Shown: positions 46,401 to 57,425, numbered from the stretch's first letter. The stretch is DNA of 64,000 nt from Malaya genurostris (GCF_030247185.1 NC_080572.1:235911336-235975335), one strand, 5' to 3'. The notes: a model not told the origin generated them from the sequence alone. Program-made: numbers and translations.

Positions 46401-47645
46401 TTACACGGAACGACCGAAATTAGCTCTGTGCCTAATTCGTATTACTGTTTTTGAATTAGTTGATTTTAACAACAAAATTTCCAAAATAACTATGAAATTA
46501 GTTAAAATTGAGAATTTACTTTGCTGGAAAAAACTCTTACTTTTAGAGAATCTGTTTAGTTGGCGAATATCCTGGACAAAAACCAGCAATATTTCAATCC
46601 AACACGAAATTCTCATTGACAACTAATTTGTTATTAAAATCAGAAAATTTGTTTCTATTTATCTATCACCATCATCACTGAAGGACAGCACAAAGAACAC
46701 AAAAATGAAATTGGTTTAATTAACAAGTTTATTAGCCAAAAACCCATGAGAAGTGTCAAATCAAAACAATCCATTAAAAAGCTAAAAAGGACAGTCTTGT
46801 TGAAACTGCTTGCAAATTGTTTTGATGTTTTTCGTATGTGTTACGATATATCCATATATAAATTTCTGATTCGATTTGTAAAAATGACGTTAACTCTTAG
46901 TGGAAATTGTATTTATTCAGAATTTGTGCGCATTTGAAGCGATTGTGCGAAATAATGTTTTTGCGCGGAACAGTGAAGTGAGTTTCGAATGTTGCACTCT
47001 AATTGTATATGTCAAATGATGTTTTTTGTATTTTCCAACCTTCCGGGCTACGCCGTCCGATGTATTACTTGTATACGGTTTTTGTTTTCCGAGTGCTCAA
47101 AGTTTTAGTGAGAGAGTCGAATGAAGAAAACAGCGATTTAGAAGAAAAATTTCCAAAAAGAAGTTTATATTTCGCTTATGTCTTTGTCCCCAATCCAACA
47201 TCATATTTATACCTGCCAATATAGTAAAGACTATCGCGACTGATATTTTTTTCGGTAGTAGTGTGCCATCTAGTGGCTAGTAGTCATTACGGTGTTAACG
47301 TTTTTTTCGGTGACAGTGCGCCACATAGCTGCAAATTGCAGAAGCCAATTCAGCCATTTATGCTGGTTGAAAACAACGTTTTAATTCTCTAATTCAACTA
47401 AAAAATTAGTTGAATGGAAATGAAGTGTGCCTTAGCTAAGAAATGACAGTACGTTGAATTGGTGAATTCAACAAAAAAAGTAGCCATTTCAATAAATATT
47501 TTATTATTATTATTAAGGGAATCAGAAATAAAAAATCTAAATTAGCAAAAGTAAGATTTTTTTAGTTGTCTCAAAAAATAACTAACTAAAATCAGAAAAT
47601 CAACTAATTTTTCGCCAAAATGCTGATTTCGGTCTTTCCGTGTAA
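46401..47645. mobile_element. DNA element with 24-bp terminal inverted repeats
   Basis: The left end begins ttacacggaacgaccgaaat and the right end is its inverse with two mismatches in 24. Inside each end a ttagttgattt motif also recurs in inverted orientation. No transposase frame is recognisable in the 1245 bp (unassigned short frames at 46746-46937 and 47003-47224), so it is non-autonomous. Target-site duplication unclear, superfamily not assigned. Confidence 0.65.
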
Positions 47646-47902
47646 CTGTCAAATGTCAGCGCTGGATTATAGCAATGACATACTCGCAGGACGGATTGGT
47701 TGATTGATATGGAAGGATGCTACGACTGAGGCAAAAATCATATGCTATACATTGTTTGATTGGATACATGAATAAATAAGAACATTGAGTTTAATTTTTT
47801 TTTGGAATTCAATCGTTTGCAAGAATTGTTACTAAGTGTCATCTTCCGATTTAAAAAAAGCATGCCATCGTGGGGTTTTCGAGCTGTTGACGTGGAACTA
47901 CG

Positions 47903-48598
47903 CTAATCACATTTAAAATTCGAAGTGATAATATTGATCGTGTTTCGAATAAAATTCATACTGTTCGCGAAGGTAATAATGGTAGTATCATTCTTGGTGT
48001 AAAATGTGCTGAAGCTGTAGAACCAGCAGTTGCCGTCGTTAAAGAAAAGCTTGGTGAAAACTACGAGATCTCAGTACCAAAACCGATGAAACCTAGACTG
48101 AAGATTGTTGGTGTGGCTGATAAGCTCTCTGAAAGCGAACTTAAGGAATGTATAATGGAACAGAATGAAGCAGTTAACTTGACTGATTTGAAATTAATTA
48201 CATGTTTCAATTCAGTGCGTAACGACATCACGACTTACAATTTTATAATCGAGGTGAACGCTGATGCTAATGACTCCATGCTAAAGTTAGGTCGTGTGAA
48301 CATTGGTTGGGAAAGATGTAGAGTGTTTGAGTGCTTCGGGATTGTGCGTTGTTTTAAATGTTGTGCCTATGGACATAAGAGCAATGAGTGCAATCATCCT
48401 CAAATATGTTCTAAATGTGCTGGTGAACATGCTTCGGCTGTTTGCGAATCAACAACAGTGTGCTGCGCTAACTGTACTCAGATGAACAAAAATCAGAAAT
48501 TAAACTTGGACACAATACATGAAGCATACAGTTTGGAATGCCCAGTGTATAAGAAACTTGTTGAACGGAGACGCCAATATATTCACCGCGCTGAATAG
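47903..48598 (+). CDS. LINE ORF1, gag-like, partial at the 5' end
   Basis: Open from 47891, with protein-like sequence from about 47903 (TFKIRSDNIDRV...GSIILGVKCAEAVE) well before the first ATG at 48086. The true start has therefore been lost. An RRM-like segment is followed by three CCHC-type knuckles: CFKCCAYGHKSNEC, CSKCAGEHASAVC, and a CANC pair continuing to HEAYSLEC. ORF1 proteins of this type bind element RNA and act as chaperones in the RNP. It ends at TAG 48596-48598, 18 bases before ORF2. Confidence 0.8.
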   Translation, partial: LITFKIRSDNIDRVSNKIHTVREGNNGSIILGVKCAEAVEPAVAVVKEKLGENYEISVPKPMKPRLKIVGVADKLSESELKECIMEQNEAVNLTDLKLITCFNSVRNDITTYNFIIEVNADANDSMLKLGRVNIGWERCRVFECFGIVRCFKCCAYGHKSNECNHPQICSKCAGEHASAVCESTTVCCANCTQMNKNQKLNLDTIHEAYSLECPVYKKLVERRRQYIHRAE

Positions 48599-48616
48599 CA
48601 ATCACTTGATGCCGCC

Positions 48617-51600
48617 ATGAAGTCATCTCCAGATTCCGATACCGCCATGCCTTACTCTCTAGTTCCTGTTATCGACATGATTTTTTCTCCAGATGCTTCC
48701 GATTCCATCTCCGTCAACACCTGTTTACTGTGTGAAAATGATGCTTCCGATTCAGTTACCGTCTCTCGCCTGTCGACCGTCATCCCAGATGATTCATCCG
48801 CCATGATTTCTTCTCTAGATCCTGATACCGCCATGAATTTTTCTCCAGGTAAAACTAATGAGAGTGTATGTCCTCTCGAAGCTACACATGATACTGCTCC
48901 TCCTCAAAATTACTACCGTTTGCAGCCACCAATTGACACAGATGCTTCCGACTCAGTCGTCAACTACTGTTTGCCGTCAACGCTTGAAAAATATGTCTCC
49001 GATTCTGTACCCATCACTTGCATATCGACTGTCATCCCAGATCCTGGTGCCGCCATGATTTTTTCTCCAGGTAAAGCCAGGGAGGGTATATGTCCCTCTG
49101 AAGCTACAAACGATACTGCACCTCCTCAAAACAAATCTGGATTGCAGATACCCGACGATGATTCAACTACTGCACAACTCAGAATCTATTATCAGAACGT
49201 GAGAGGCCTGCGCACAAAAATCGACGACCTCTTCGTTGCTGTTTATGATGCAGAATATGACGTAATTGTACTGTCCGAGACATGGCTGAACGATGACATC
49301 TCCTCACTGCAGTTGTTTAGTCCTGGATACACAGTTTATCGGAACGATCGCGATCCAAAAATTTTTGGTAAAACAAGAGGTGGTGGTGTACTCATCGCTG
49401 TAACTAATAGGTTAATGTCTAAAGCAAACAAAAATTGTAACATTACTATCGAACAGCTTTGGGTGAACATAGGTAGTCAAGATTTCAACGTATGCGTCGG
49501 TGTAGTATATATTCCGCCAGATTTGGCAATTAATGCAAGCATAGTACAACAGCATATTGACTCCGCGATGAATGTTGCAAACTCGCTTGATCCTTCAACC
49601 TCTCATCTAATATTTGGTGATTACAATCAACCTGGTATTGTGTGGAAAGACACTTCCTATGGATTTGCGTCTGCCGATCCGTCATCCTCAGTCGTGTCGG
49701 GATCTAGTAGCACTCTGTTAGACGGGATGTCTTTATTGAACATGATTCAAATTTGTACAGTGACTAATAGATTGAATCGCACTTTGGATCTTTTGTTCGT
49801 TAACGAGGAAGCGTTAGCGAACTGTCACGTGCGTCAAGCTGATGAAGCACTTGTTGGTATAGATTGCCATCATCCTCCTCTGTTGGCTGAATTAACATGC
49901 TACCAAAAAATCTGTTTCAATGATGTGGTCGAAGATGTAGAATTTGATTTTTTTAAAACCGATTTTCTTAAACTTAATAGTTCATTGGAGTCAATCGATT
50001 GGGAATTACTCTTGGACAATGCAAAAGACGTCAATGTAGCGGTGGAAAGATTTACATCTGTGTTCAACTATTTGTTTAGACTACATGTACCAGCCCCTCG
50101 TCCTCGACCAAAACCACCTTGGTCAAATCGACACCTTCGTCAACTAAAACGTTTAAGAGCAGCTGCACTTCGGCACTATACAATTCGACGTAATCCTACT
50201 ACCAAACGGGAATTCACTCATGCCAGCAACAATTATAAGGCGTATAATCGCTTCCTTTATTCGAGACATGTTCTACAGATTCAAGCCAACCTTAAACAGA
50301 ACCCAAAACGTTTCTGGTCTTTTGTGAATAACAAACGCAAGGAGAACGGTCTTCCTTCCATGATGACTCTTGGGAATGAAAGTTCAAGTTTGTCTGGTGA
50401 AATCTGCAAGCTGTTTGCTAAACACTTTTCAAGTGTTTTTGAGACTGTCCCATCTACTTCAGCACAGGTGGAGTCCGGTCTAAGAGATGTTCCTTGTGAT
50501 GTACTAAGCCTTAATAACATCCAGTTCACCAACGCTGATATACTCACTGCATTGAATAAGTTGAAGTCATCATCATCGTCTGGTCCAGATGGCATTCCTG
50601 CTATTATACTGAAAAGATGTGCAAATGCTTTGTGCTCTCCCTTAAAACTTATATTCAATCAGTCGCTCTCGCAAGGAATATTTCCGCAATGCTGGAAAAA
50701 ATCATACATGTTTCCCGTATTTAAAAAAGGAAATAAGCAAAATGTAGAAAACTACCGTGGAATTACATCACTCTGCGCCGGGTCTAAATTATTCGAGATT
50801 CTCGTGAGCAATGTTCTGTTCAGTGAAATTAAAACATACATATCGACAGATCAACATGGATTTTTCCCAGGCAGATCTACAGCTACAAACCTTGCTCATT
50901 TTACATCGCATTGCATTCGAAGTATGGAAGATGGGGCACAGGTGGACACGATTTATACTGATCTCAAAGCAGCATTCGATCGCGTGGATCACGCTATTTT
51001 ACTTGCGAAAATTCGAAAACTGGGTGCTTCCAAAACGTTCACTGAATGGATCAGATCGTATCTCGTTGGTAGAACTCTCTCTGTCAAACTTGGAAATAAC
51101 GAGTCAGATAATTTCTCCAACTTGTCAGGCGTACCTCAGGGTAGCAACCTAGGACCTTTGCTGTTTTCTTTATTTTTTAATGATATTTGCTTTATCCTGC
51201 CACCAGGATGTAAGCTTATTTATGCAGATGATCTAAAACTCTTCCTCATCATTCGATCCGAAGAGGACTGCATTGTTTTGCAAAAACAGCTCGATGTTTT
51301 CTGTGATTGGTGTACGCGTAACCGATTGACGCTAAGTGTATCCAAATGTTCTGTAATTACCTTCACACGCAAGAAAAAGCCTGTTGTTTGGAGCTACACT
51401 GTTTCCGGAGAATGTCTCGAGAGAGTATCAGTTGTCAGAGATCTTGGTGTACTACTGGATACACAGCTGTCCTTCAGAGACCACTACTGTCATATTATTG
51501 CTCAAGCCAACCGAAATCTTGGATTCATATTCAAAATAGCAAAAGAATTCAAAGATCCATATTGTCTTCGATCACTGTACTTCACCCTTGTGCGATCAGT

Positions 51601-52060
51601 CCTTGAAACTTCATCTGTAGTTTGGAGTCCTTACATAGATGTCTGGATTAACCGAATAGAATCAGTTCAAGCTAGGTTCATTCGTTATGCTCTAAGATCT
51701 CTGCCATGGCGTAACCCTACAGAATTACCACCCTATACAGATCGCTGCAGATTGCTTGGTATGGACACGCTTGCCAAAAGGAGGAATATCTTTAGGGCCG
51801 CTTTTATTGGAAAATTATTAATCGGTCAAATTGACGCTCCATATATACTCTCTCGAGTTAATATTAACGTACCACCTAGAACTTTAAGATCGAGGAACTT
51901 TTTAAGACTTGACCATCAACGTACTGATTATGGACAGAACGAACCCATAAGGGGGACAATATTTTTAACAATGTCTATGATTTTTTCGACTTTTCCATTT
52001 CATGTGATAATTTTAAAGATAGACTTAAGAAATTTACTTAGTGTATTAGAATTTATGTAA
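48617..52060 (+). CDS. LINE ORF2: AP endonuclease and reverse transcriptase
   Basis: 1147 codons. Residues 1-180 are a Ser/Asp/Pro-rich region with an imperfect ~75-residue duplication (ASDSV ... STVIPD ... FSPGK ... EAT-DTAPPQN, twice). Endonuclease: Asn in YYQNVRG (194), Glu in SETWL (221), GDYN (334-337), DCHH (416-419), so all catalytic blocks are present. RT: SSSGPDGIP, YTDLKAAFDRVDH, SGVPQGSNLGP and YADD (869-872). The C-terminal region (PPYTDRCRLLGM) is shared with the 12.7-kb copy. The enzyme nicks target DNA and copies element RNA at the nick. The last ~30 residues differ in frame from the other copy after NEPIRG (about 51950), suggesting a 1-2 base indel near the C-terminus. The core enzyme looks intact. 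Confidence 0.9.
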   Translation: MKSSPDSDTAMPYSLVPVIDMIFSPDASDSISVNTCLLCENDASDSVTVSRLSTVIPDDSSAMISSLDPDTAMNFSPGKTNESVCPLEATHDTAPPQNYYRLQPPIDTDASDSVVNYCLPSTLEKYVSDSVPITCISTVIPDPGAAMIFSPGKAREGICPSEATNDTAPPQNKSGLQIPDDDSTTAQLRIYYQNVRGLRTKIDDLFVAVYDAEYDVIVLSETWLNDDISSLQLFSPGYTVYRNDRDPKIFGKTRGGGVLIAVTNRLMSKANKNCNITIEQLWVNIGSQDFNVCVGVVYIPPDLAINASIVQQHIDSAMNVANSLDPSTSHLIFGDYNQPGIVWKDTSYGFASADPSSSVVSGSSSTLLDGMSLLNMIQICTVTNRLNRTLDLLFVNEEALANCHVRQADEALVGIDCHHPPLLAELTCYQKICFNDVVEDVEFDFFKTDFLKLNSSLESIDWELLLDNAKDVNVAVERFTSVFNYLFRLHVPAPRPRPKPPWSNRHLRQLKRLRAAALRHYTIRRNPTTKREFTHASNNYKAYNRFLYSRHVLQIQANLKQNPKRFWSFVNNKRKENGLPSMMTLGNESSSLSGEICKLFAKHFSSVFETVPSTSAQVESGLRDVPCDVLSLNNIQFTNADILTALNKLKSSSSSGPDGIPAIILKRCANALCSPLKLIFNQSLSQGIFPQCWKKSYMFPVFKKGNKQNVENYRGITSLCAGSKLFEILVSNVLFSEIKTYISTDQHGFFPGRSTATNLAHFTSHCIRSMEDGAQVDTIYTDLKAAFDRVDHAILLAKIRKLGASKTFTEWIRSYLVGRTLSVKLGNNESDNFSNLSGVPQGSNLGPLLFSLFFNDICFILPPGCKLIYADDLKLFLIIRSEEDCIVLQKQLDVFCDWCTRNRLTLSVSKCSVITFTRKKKPVVWSYTVSGECLERVSVVRDLGVLLDTQLSFRDHYCHIIAQANRNLGFIFKIAKEFKDPYCLRSLYFTLVRSVLETSSVVWSPYIDVWINRIESVQARFIRYALRSLPWRNPTELPPYTDRCRLLGMDTLAKRRNIFRAAFIGKLLIGQIDAPYILSRVNINVPPRTLRSRNFLRLDHQRTDYGQNEPIRGTIFLTMSMIFSTFPFHVIILKIDLRNLLSVLEFM

Positions 52061-52147
52061 AAACCAATATGTCAATTTATGTAACATGAAACTGTTTGTG
52101 ATGTGATTATATTGTCAGTTCAGCCAACCATAGAAATTAGAAAAGAA

Positions 52148-52213
52148 GAAGGGGTTTTTATGCCAAATTGAAGATAGTTTCTGTTTGGATCTTCAATTGG
52201 GCTTTTCCCCTTC
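52148..52213 (+). other. 3' UTR hairpin of the LINE
   Basis: Arms gaaggggtttttatgccaaa and cttcaattgggcttttcccc extend into a long stem (also attgaagat / atcttcaat). It sits about 40 bases before the tail. In several LINEs a 3' hairpin is the RT recognition site; that role is inferred here. Confidence 0.6.
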
Positions 52214-52255
52214 CAATGCTTCATGTAGACTATATCTGGTCAGATGAAGGAATAA

Positions 52256-52286
<31 letters not shown>

Positions 52287-52288
52287 AA

Positions 52289-53199
52289 CTATTGATATTT
52301 TTGTCGTGAATCCGACTTACTTTACTATAGGACGCTTTCTCATAATTTGCCCTGTACAAGAATGGGTAGGACCTAATCGAAAATATCTCTTTTAGAATTT
52401 AACACAGCAAAATAATTTCTTCTCCATATCATCTGAAATATTATCAGTAATTTATGATAAAATTTTCAGTAGTATGAGATAATCTCAGATAACTCAAAAT
52501 TGAAGTTTTCTAAAATGTTTGTTGGCCTCAGAGATTTGAAGTCTTCGGCACATTAGTTCCACTTAATAAACTGCGTTTTTCGGCCATAGTGGTTTTGAGG
52601 TGGTCCTAAAACAAACTATTAATGAAAAAATTATTTCAAAATCTGGATGAGATAGAACAATGCATCCTTCCACAATAATTTGGAATAATCAGTTTAAGGC
52701 AACTTTGTCGAAGATATTGGTTGTGTATCTTTAACCGTTTTTATATTAGAACGGTTAACATATCCTTAGTTAGGGTGCTTCTTAAAAAAAACAGTTTTTA
52801 TACAATAACTTTTTCATTTGAATTTTCTCAATAAAGTAATGTTCTAAGAAACTCAGGAGCCTAAAAAGACGCAACTTTTAATGGAAGAAGATTTTTTTTA
52901 TACTACCAGGTTCAATCGTTATGTAAGATTTTAACAATAAAATACGCCTTTTTTAAATAACGGTTTCTAAAAATGAGGCAATCCGAAAAAAATTTGATTG
53001 CATTTGATAGCTTGTACTTTTTTATATAATGTGAGAAAAAATTGGAAAACAGTTATTTTTCTATCTCATTTAAATCAAAACTTCGTGCAAGTATATTTGT
53101 ACGTTATCATATAGCATGATAGTGAAGAATATTTTATTTGAACAATTTTAACAAGTCATTTAGGGGTTAACCTAAGTTTGTGCTTAGGGCACAAAACCG
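52289..53199. other. Non-coding stretch
   Basis: Very AT-rich. No gene or repeat assigned. Confidence 0.4.
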
Positions 53200-54048
53200 T
53201 TTTCACTTTTCCTTACGTTTCGTCTTAGACTCGTCAGTGCAGAACAGTTCAAATAGAACTGCTTAACACTCCAAATACCAAGCCCGAAAAAAAGTTGGAA
53301 CGGTAACTTTGAGCTGTCATAGCTCAGCTGTTTTTCAACGGATCTCAATAAATTTTACACCCTCGAATTTCGTACGGTTCGTAGATTATTTTAAATATAT
53401 CATTATTGACAATCGGTTAGGAAAAATCAATGAAAATGTGATTTTTCCCGTTCCAGGTTTTTTTCAGGCGCAAAAAATGCCCTATCTGCTATGTAATTTT
53501 ATTTCCTTTCGCATCAACGTCGCGACTGAATATTGAGAGCTCCAACTTTATCGAGTCATAACTTTGTTGATAGTCAACCGATTTACAAAATTTGTTAACC
53601 ATTGGAATGGTACTAGTTTAAGGAATAAAATGCACTAAAACATACGTAAAATAGAGTTGTCTACCTAAAGTTATAGAGAAAACTGTAAACAGAAGACAAC
53701 AAAAAAGATGGGATTTTTTACAATGGTCGTAAATATCTCTGAATTCAAAGCGATGGCCTATATGTTTTTATACATCATTGGATTGCTAATAAAACCAGTT
53801 ACAAATAGGACTAAACTAGCAGCTTTTTTATATTCAAAAACATCTAAAAATAAATGACAAACACTAAAAAATTTCAAATAGTTATTTTTACAAAATGCTT
53901 AGAAATTAAAGCGATGACATACACTTTTTATACATTTAATTATTATTATTAATATTCACGATTATTTATAACAAATTGAACTCAATGTTCCTAAGGAGAA
54001 TCTAAAAACAAACGGCATAAATACAGAAATTTTCAAAACTTTTTGCCT

Positions 54049-54809
54049 TTCTCGTATGGAAAGGTTATGCAATCACTGTGAAAACCGACTTTTGAACCGA
54101 GACCCGGAGGGCCGAGTGTCGTATTCCATTCGACTCAGTTACTCGAGTACGCAAAATGTCTGTATGTGTGTATGTGTGTATGTATGTATGCAACATTTTT
54201 TTCTACTCACTTTTCTCAGAGATGGCTGAACCAATTTTCAAAAACTTAGATTGAAATGGAAGGTACAAATGTCTTATACAAAATTCCTGAATTTCATTTC
54301 GATTCAATTTCCGGTTCCGAAATTACAAGGTGATTAGTATAAAAATTTCAATTTCAAATTATTTCATCACTTTGCTCAGAGATGACGTGGCAGATTTAAC
54401 CAAAATTAGTTATATAAAACTCCAAAGTTCCATCAGAATGCGACTTCCGGTTCCGGAATTATAGGGTGAAGTCTGTTGAAAATTAATACAGTCACTTAAA
54501 GTGGCGAAACAAAAAAACATTAATAAAATTCTAGACTAACCCCGTGACTATTCCAATCGGTAGTAATTATCAGTGGACAAATAAAATAAACCTGTTCCGG
54601 CTATCCTGGTTCCCGGTTTCCGATTCCGAAAGCACCGGAAAAAGTGTTCATTTATTCCAAAATGGATCTCACTCACTTTCCTCAGCTATGGATTGACAAA
54701 TTTTCACAAATGAATATAAGTTCAAATGAAAAGTCTCGTGGTCCCATATTGAATTCCTGAATTTCCGCCGACACCAATTCCGGACAAGAAGTAAGAAAAC
54801 ATATTTTGA
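54049..54809 (+). repeat. CA-linked dispersed repeat inside the foldback element
   Basis: Opens tttgcctttctcgtatggaa, then gagtgtcgtattccattcga, a (TGTA)n/GT tract (54160-54190), and modules with tcagagatggctgaaccaat and cttccggttccggaattata. This is the reverse orientation of an array-type unit, much diverged. Confidence 0.7.
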
Positions 54810-54885
54810 TACAATAAAATCTCAATTTACGCGGAATTTAATTTACGCACCCACGACTTTACGCGTAAATTGAGGTTAGAGTGTA
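54810..54885. mobile_element. Pogo/Tigger-like mini-MITE
   Basis: 76 bp. The left end is tacaataaaatctcaattta then cgcg, and the inverted right end is tacactctaacctcaattta then cgcg. TA starts both termini. It is almost all terminal repeat. The TIR resembles those of pogo-type Tc1/mariner elements; this is by resemblance only. Confidence 0.55.
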
Positions 54886-55872
54886 TACTGAAACGTTGAA
54901 GGAATAACAGAAATTTTAAAATTTCCGATCCTGCACCGATTTTTTAAATTCTACGGAAATAATGGACAAATTTATATTTGTAGTAGATATCAATTGAGTT
55001 TGTTTTATATGTACATAAAAATTATTTGGATCTATGTGTTCATTGTTTAGTACAGCACAAAAATCGAAAAAAATCGAAGCCTCCATTTTTTGAGTAAATT
55101 GTAAATAAATTGATTTCAAAATATAAAAAATTATAAATTATATTAGTCAATAACGTAAATGTTCTGACTTGAAATTTTTAGGCAACATATTTCCGCTAAT
55201 AGAAATTGAATGTATTTCTACCAATTTTTTTAGTTGTTTTGATAGAATAAATAATTTTATTCATCAAAACAATCTTTATGATAATGATTCTAACAATTTA
55301 GAGCAAAAAATGTACAAGTCATCGCTTTCATTTTTGATTTATATTTTAAACATAATTTCTTTGTAATATTTGTCAATATTTACATTTACACTGTATATTT
55401 TCAGGTTGTTTTTGATGAAGCAAAAACGTCAGCTTAGCATAAATTGTCTTCTGTTCACAGTTTTCTCTATAACTTTAGGTAGACAACTCTATTTTACGTA
55501 TGTGTTAGTGCATTTTACTTCTGAAACTAGTACCATTCCAATGATGAACAAATTTCGAAGATCGGTTGACGAACAACAATGTTATGATGCGAGAGAGTTG
55601 AAGTTCTCAAAATTCTATTCACAATGCTGGTGCCGCATAGATGCAGATAGGGCATATTTTGTGCGTGAAAAAAAAACTTGGAACGGGAAAAATCACATTT
55701 TCATTGATTTTTCCTAACCGATTGTCAATAATGATTTACTTCAAATAATCTGCGAACTGTACAAAATTCGAGGGTGTAAAATTTATTGAGATCCGTTGAA
55801 AAACAGCTGAGCTATGACAGCTCAAAGTTACCGTTCCAACTTTTTTTAAAGCTTGGTAATAAGGAGTGTTAA

Positions 55873-56113
55873 TGCAAACTTAAACAGTTCAACTTGAACC
55901 GCTATGCAGACGTAAAGTTAATGATATTTACAAAACACTTATTAATTGGCACCAAATGACCATACCTGAATCGGCCAATATTAGCCGAAAATCACGTTTC
56001 CGTTCGGCACGTCAGCAAAGACATGACACTTCGGTGCCGATTAATAAGTGTTTTGAAAATAGCATTAACTTTATGTCTGCTTAACGGTTCAAGTTGAACT
56101 GTTTAAGTTTGCA
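55873..56113. mobile_element. 241-bp TTAA MITE
   Basis: TIRs of about 70 bp begin tgcaaacttaaacagttcaa and continue gacgtaaagttaat and acacttattaat on both sides. Flanked by TTAA (55869-55872, 56114-56117). The matching arm at 53221-53266 shows the same junction without it, which confirms both ends. Confidence 0.85.
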
Positions 56114-56211
56114 TTAAGCAGTTCAATTTGAACTGCTCTGGACTGACGAGTCTACGACGAAATGTAAAGAAAAGTAAATTTTAACAAGGTTATCAACCCT
56201 GCTTTCATACC

Positions 56212-57230
56212 ATGGGCTCAACTACGAAAAAGTCGTTAAAAGTTCCGTTTTGCGCGAGAAAAACACGTGACAGTACTACTGAATTGTTAAAGCGTGTTCA
56301 TTCGTTTGAGATTGACTGCGGTGAAAAAAAAAAACAAATTAAGTTTTACAAGATCACATCACAATTTCATGATGAATCTAGTTTTTGTTTAACATATACC
56401 GATGCTTAAATTTACAATAACACCGTTATCTGTCAAATGATGTTCATTCAGCGTAGTGTGTGTGATTATGTTATGTTCGTGTGAAACCTAAAGCGGCCCA
56501 TACACGTTCAGTTTTCCGGACGGTTCAGATGAACCATACTCTGACGAAAAAACAGCACGATTATTTGAACTGAGCAAGTGTGGCGTCAGGTTAGTTTTGC
56601 GTTTTGTCTTCATGTCAGTTTCACCAGTTTTGGCAATTCAGTACCAATTCTGACTCTCTCCGCTTCATGCGTATATTCGCACTATGGAGTTGCTTCTCGA
56701 GATTTCTTATCGTTTGTACTTGGAGAAACCAAAGTGGAACATTTCAAAGAAAAATAATCAAGGTCTACGAATCAGTAAACCTCGGCCAGGGGGAGGAAAC
56801 AGCGGTAATGTTGCGAGGCGGTTTTTTTGAAAGAAGAGAGATAGTTGCTAAAATTACAGGACTGGATCAAGATTTATTGGAAAGATTTTATGTTATACTA
56901 TCACTAATTAACAGCAAATGGAGATCGATGTGGTGTCTTTCAGAATATATATGGTTGGTACGCTTTGTCACCAACTGTACACAAATTACTCGTGCATGGA
57001 ATGACTATTGTACAATATGCAATTCTTCCAATTGGAATGTTCTGAGAAGAAGCAGCAGAAACGAGAAACAAATGCATTCGAAGATTTAGGGAAAATAATA
57101 CAAGAAAATTCAATAGACAGGTAAACTTAGATGATCTGTTCTTAAGGCTTCTAATGACTTCCGATCCCATCATTTCTCTGAAGAATAAAACAAACAAAAA
57201 TACTAACCTAATTTTGCTTCCTGGAGCACT
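56212..57230 (+). pseudogene. Decayed coding region, probable DNA-transposon protein
   Basis: Several frames: a 65-codon frame at 56212-56409 (unrecognised), then about 56740-56935 reading PRPGGGNSGNVARRFFERRE and AKITGLDQDLLERFYVILSL, then in another frame (about 56945-57190) YGWYALSPTVHKLLVHG, AILPIGMF, a stop, then EEAAETRNKCIRRFRE and LLMTSDPIIS. I recall blocks like these from repeated arthropod proteins of transposon origin but cannot name the family. Frame changes and stops show it is dead. Confidence 0.5.
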
Positions 57231-57419
57231 GTGCAATGGGCTTACGTCATCTATTGTTCGCTAGTAAAACAAACACTAACAATGTATGGTTATAAACCAT
57301 TATATTTATATAATATATATAAATCTTTAGTTTTTGCAATGAACGAGCGGAAACATATGTTAGAATGTTAGCCAAATGAATGAAAAGCTCACAAAAAAGA
57401 TGATTTATCGGAAAAAGAT
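57231..57419. other. Short AT-rich gap
   Basis: Nothing recognised. Confidence 0.4.
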
Positions 57420-57425
57420 ACGCTC

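Larger units (their letters stand above)
47891..52288 (+). mobile_element. Non-LTR retrotransposon (Jockey/CR1-like), 5'-truncated
   Basis: Carries the 3' part of ORF1, a complete ORF2, a 3' untranslated region with a strong hairpin (52148-52213) and an (AAAT)n tail (52250-52288). The ORF1 frame is already open where similarity begins (stop at 47888-47890 just upstream), so the 5' end is missing. Clade assignment between Jockey and CR1-like groups is by motif reading only. Confidence 0.9.
53267..55868. mobile_element. Foldback element with ~0.8-1 kb inverted arms, TTAA flanks
   Basis: The left arm starts cactccaaataccaagccc. The right arm, inverted, starts cactccttattaccaagc. Both continue through ggaacggtaactttgagctg, tacaccctcgaattt and gatttttcccgttcca to agagttgtctacctaaagtt and further. 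The right arm extends to about 54897. Between the arms lie inserted repeat modules (54049-54809) and a pogo-like MITE. The frame at 55370-55717 is not recognisable as a transposase. Non-autonomous. Confidence 0.8.
53200..56175. mobile_element. Nested TTAA insertions in a palindromic host repeat
   Basis: The outer sequence is a palindrome: tcgtcttagactcgtcagtg ... aatagaactgc on the left and gcagttcaatttgaactgct ... actgacgagtctacgacga on the right, meeting at a central TTAA. Into that TTAA are inserted a 2.6-kb foldback element (53267-55868) and a 241-bp MITE (55873-56113), with TTAA at 53263, 55869 and 56114. TTAA targets are typical of the piggyBac superfamily. Confidence 0.8.
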
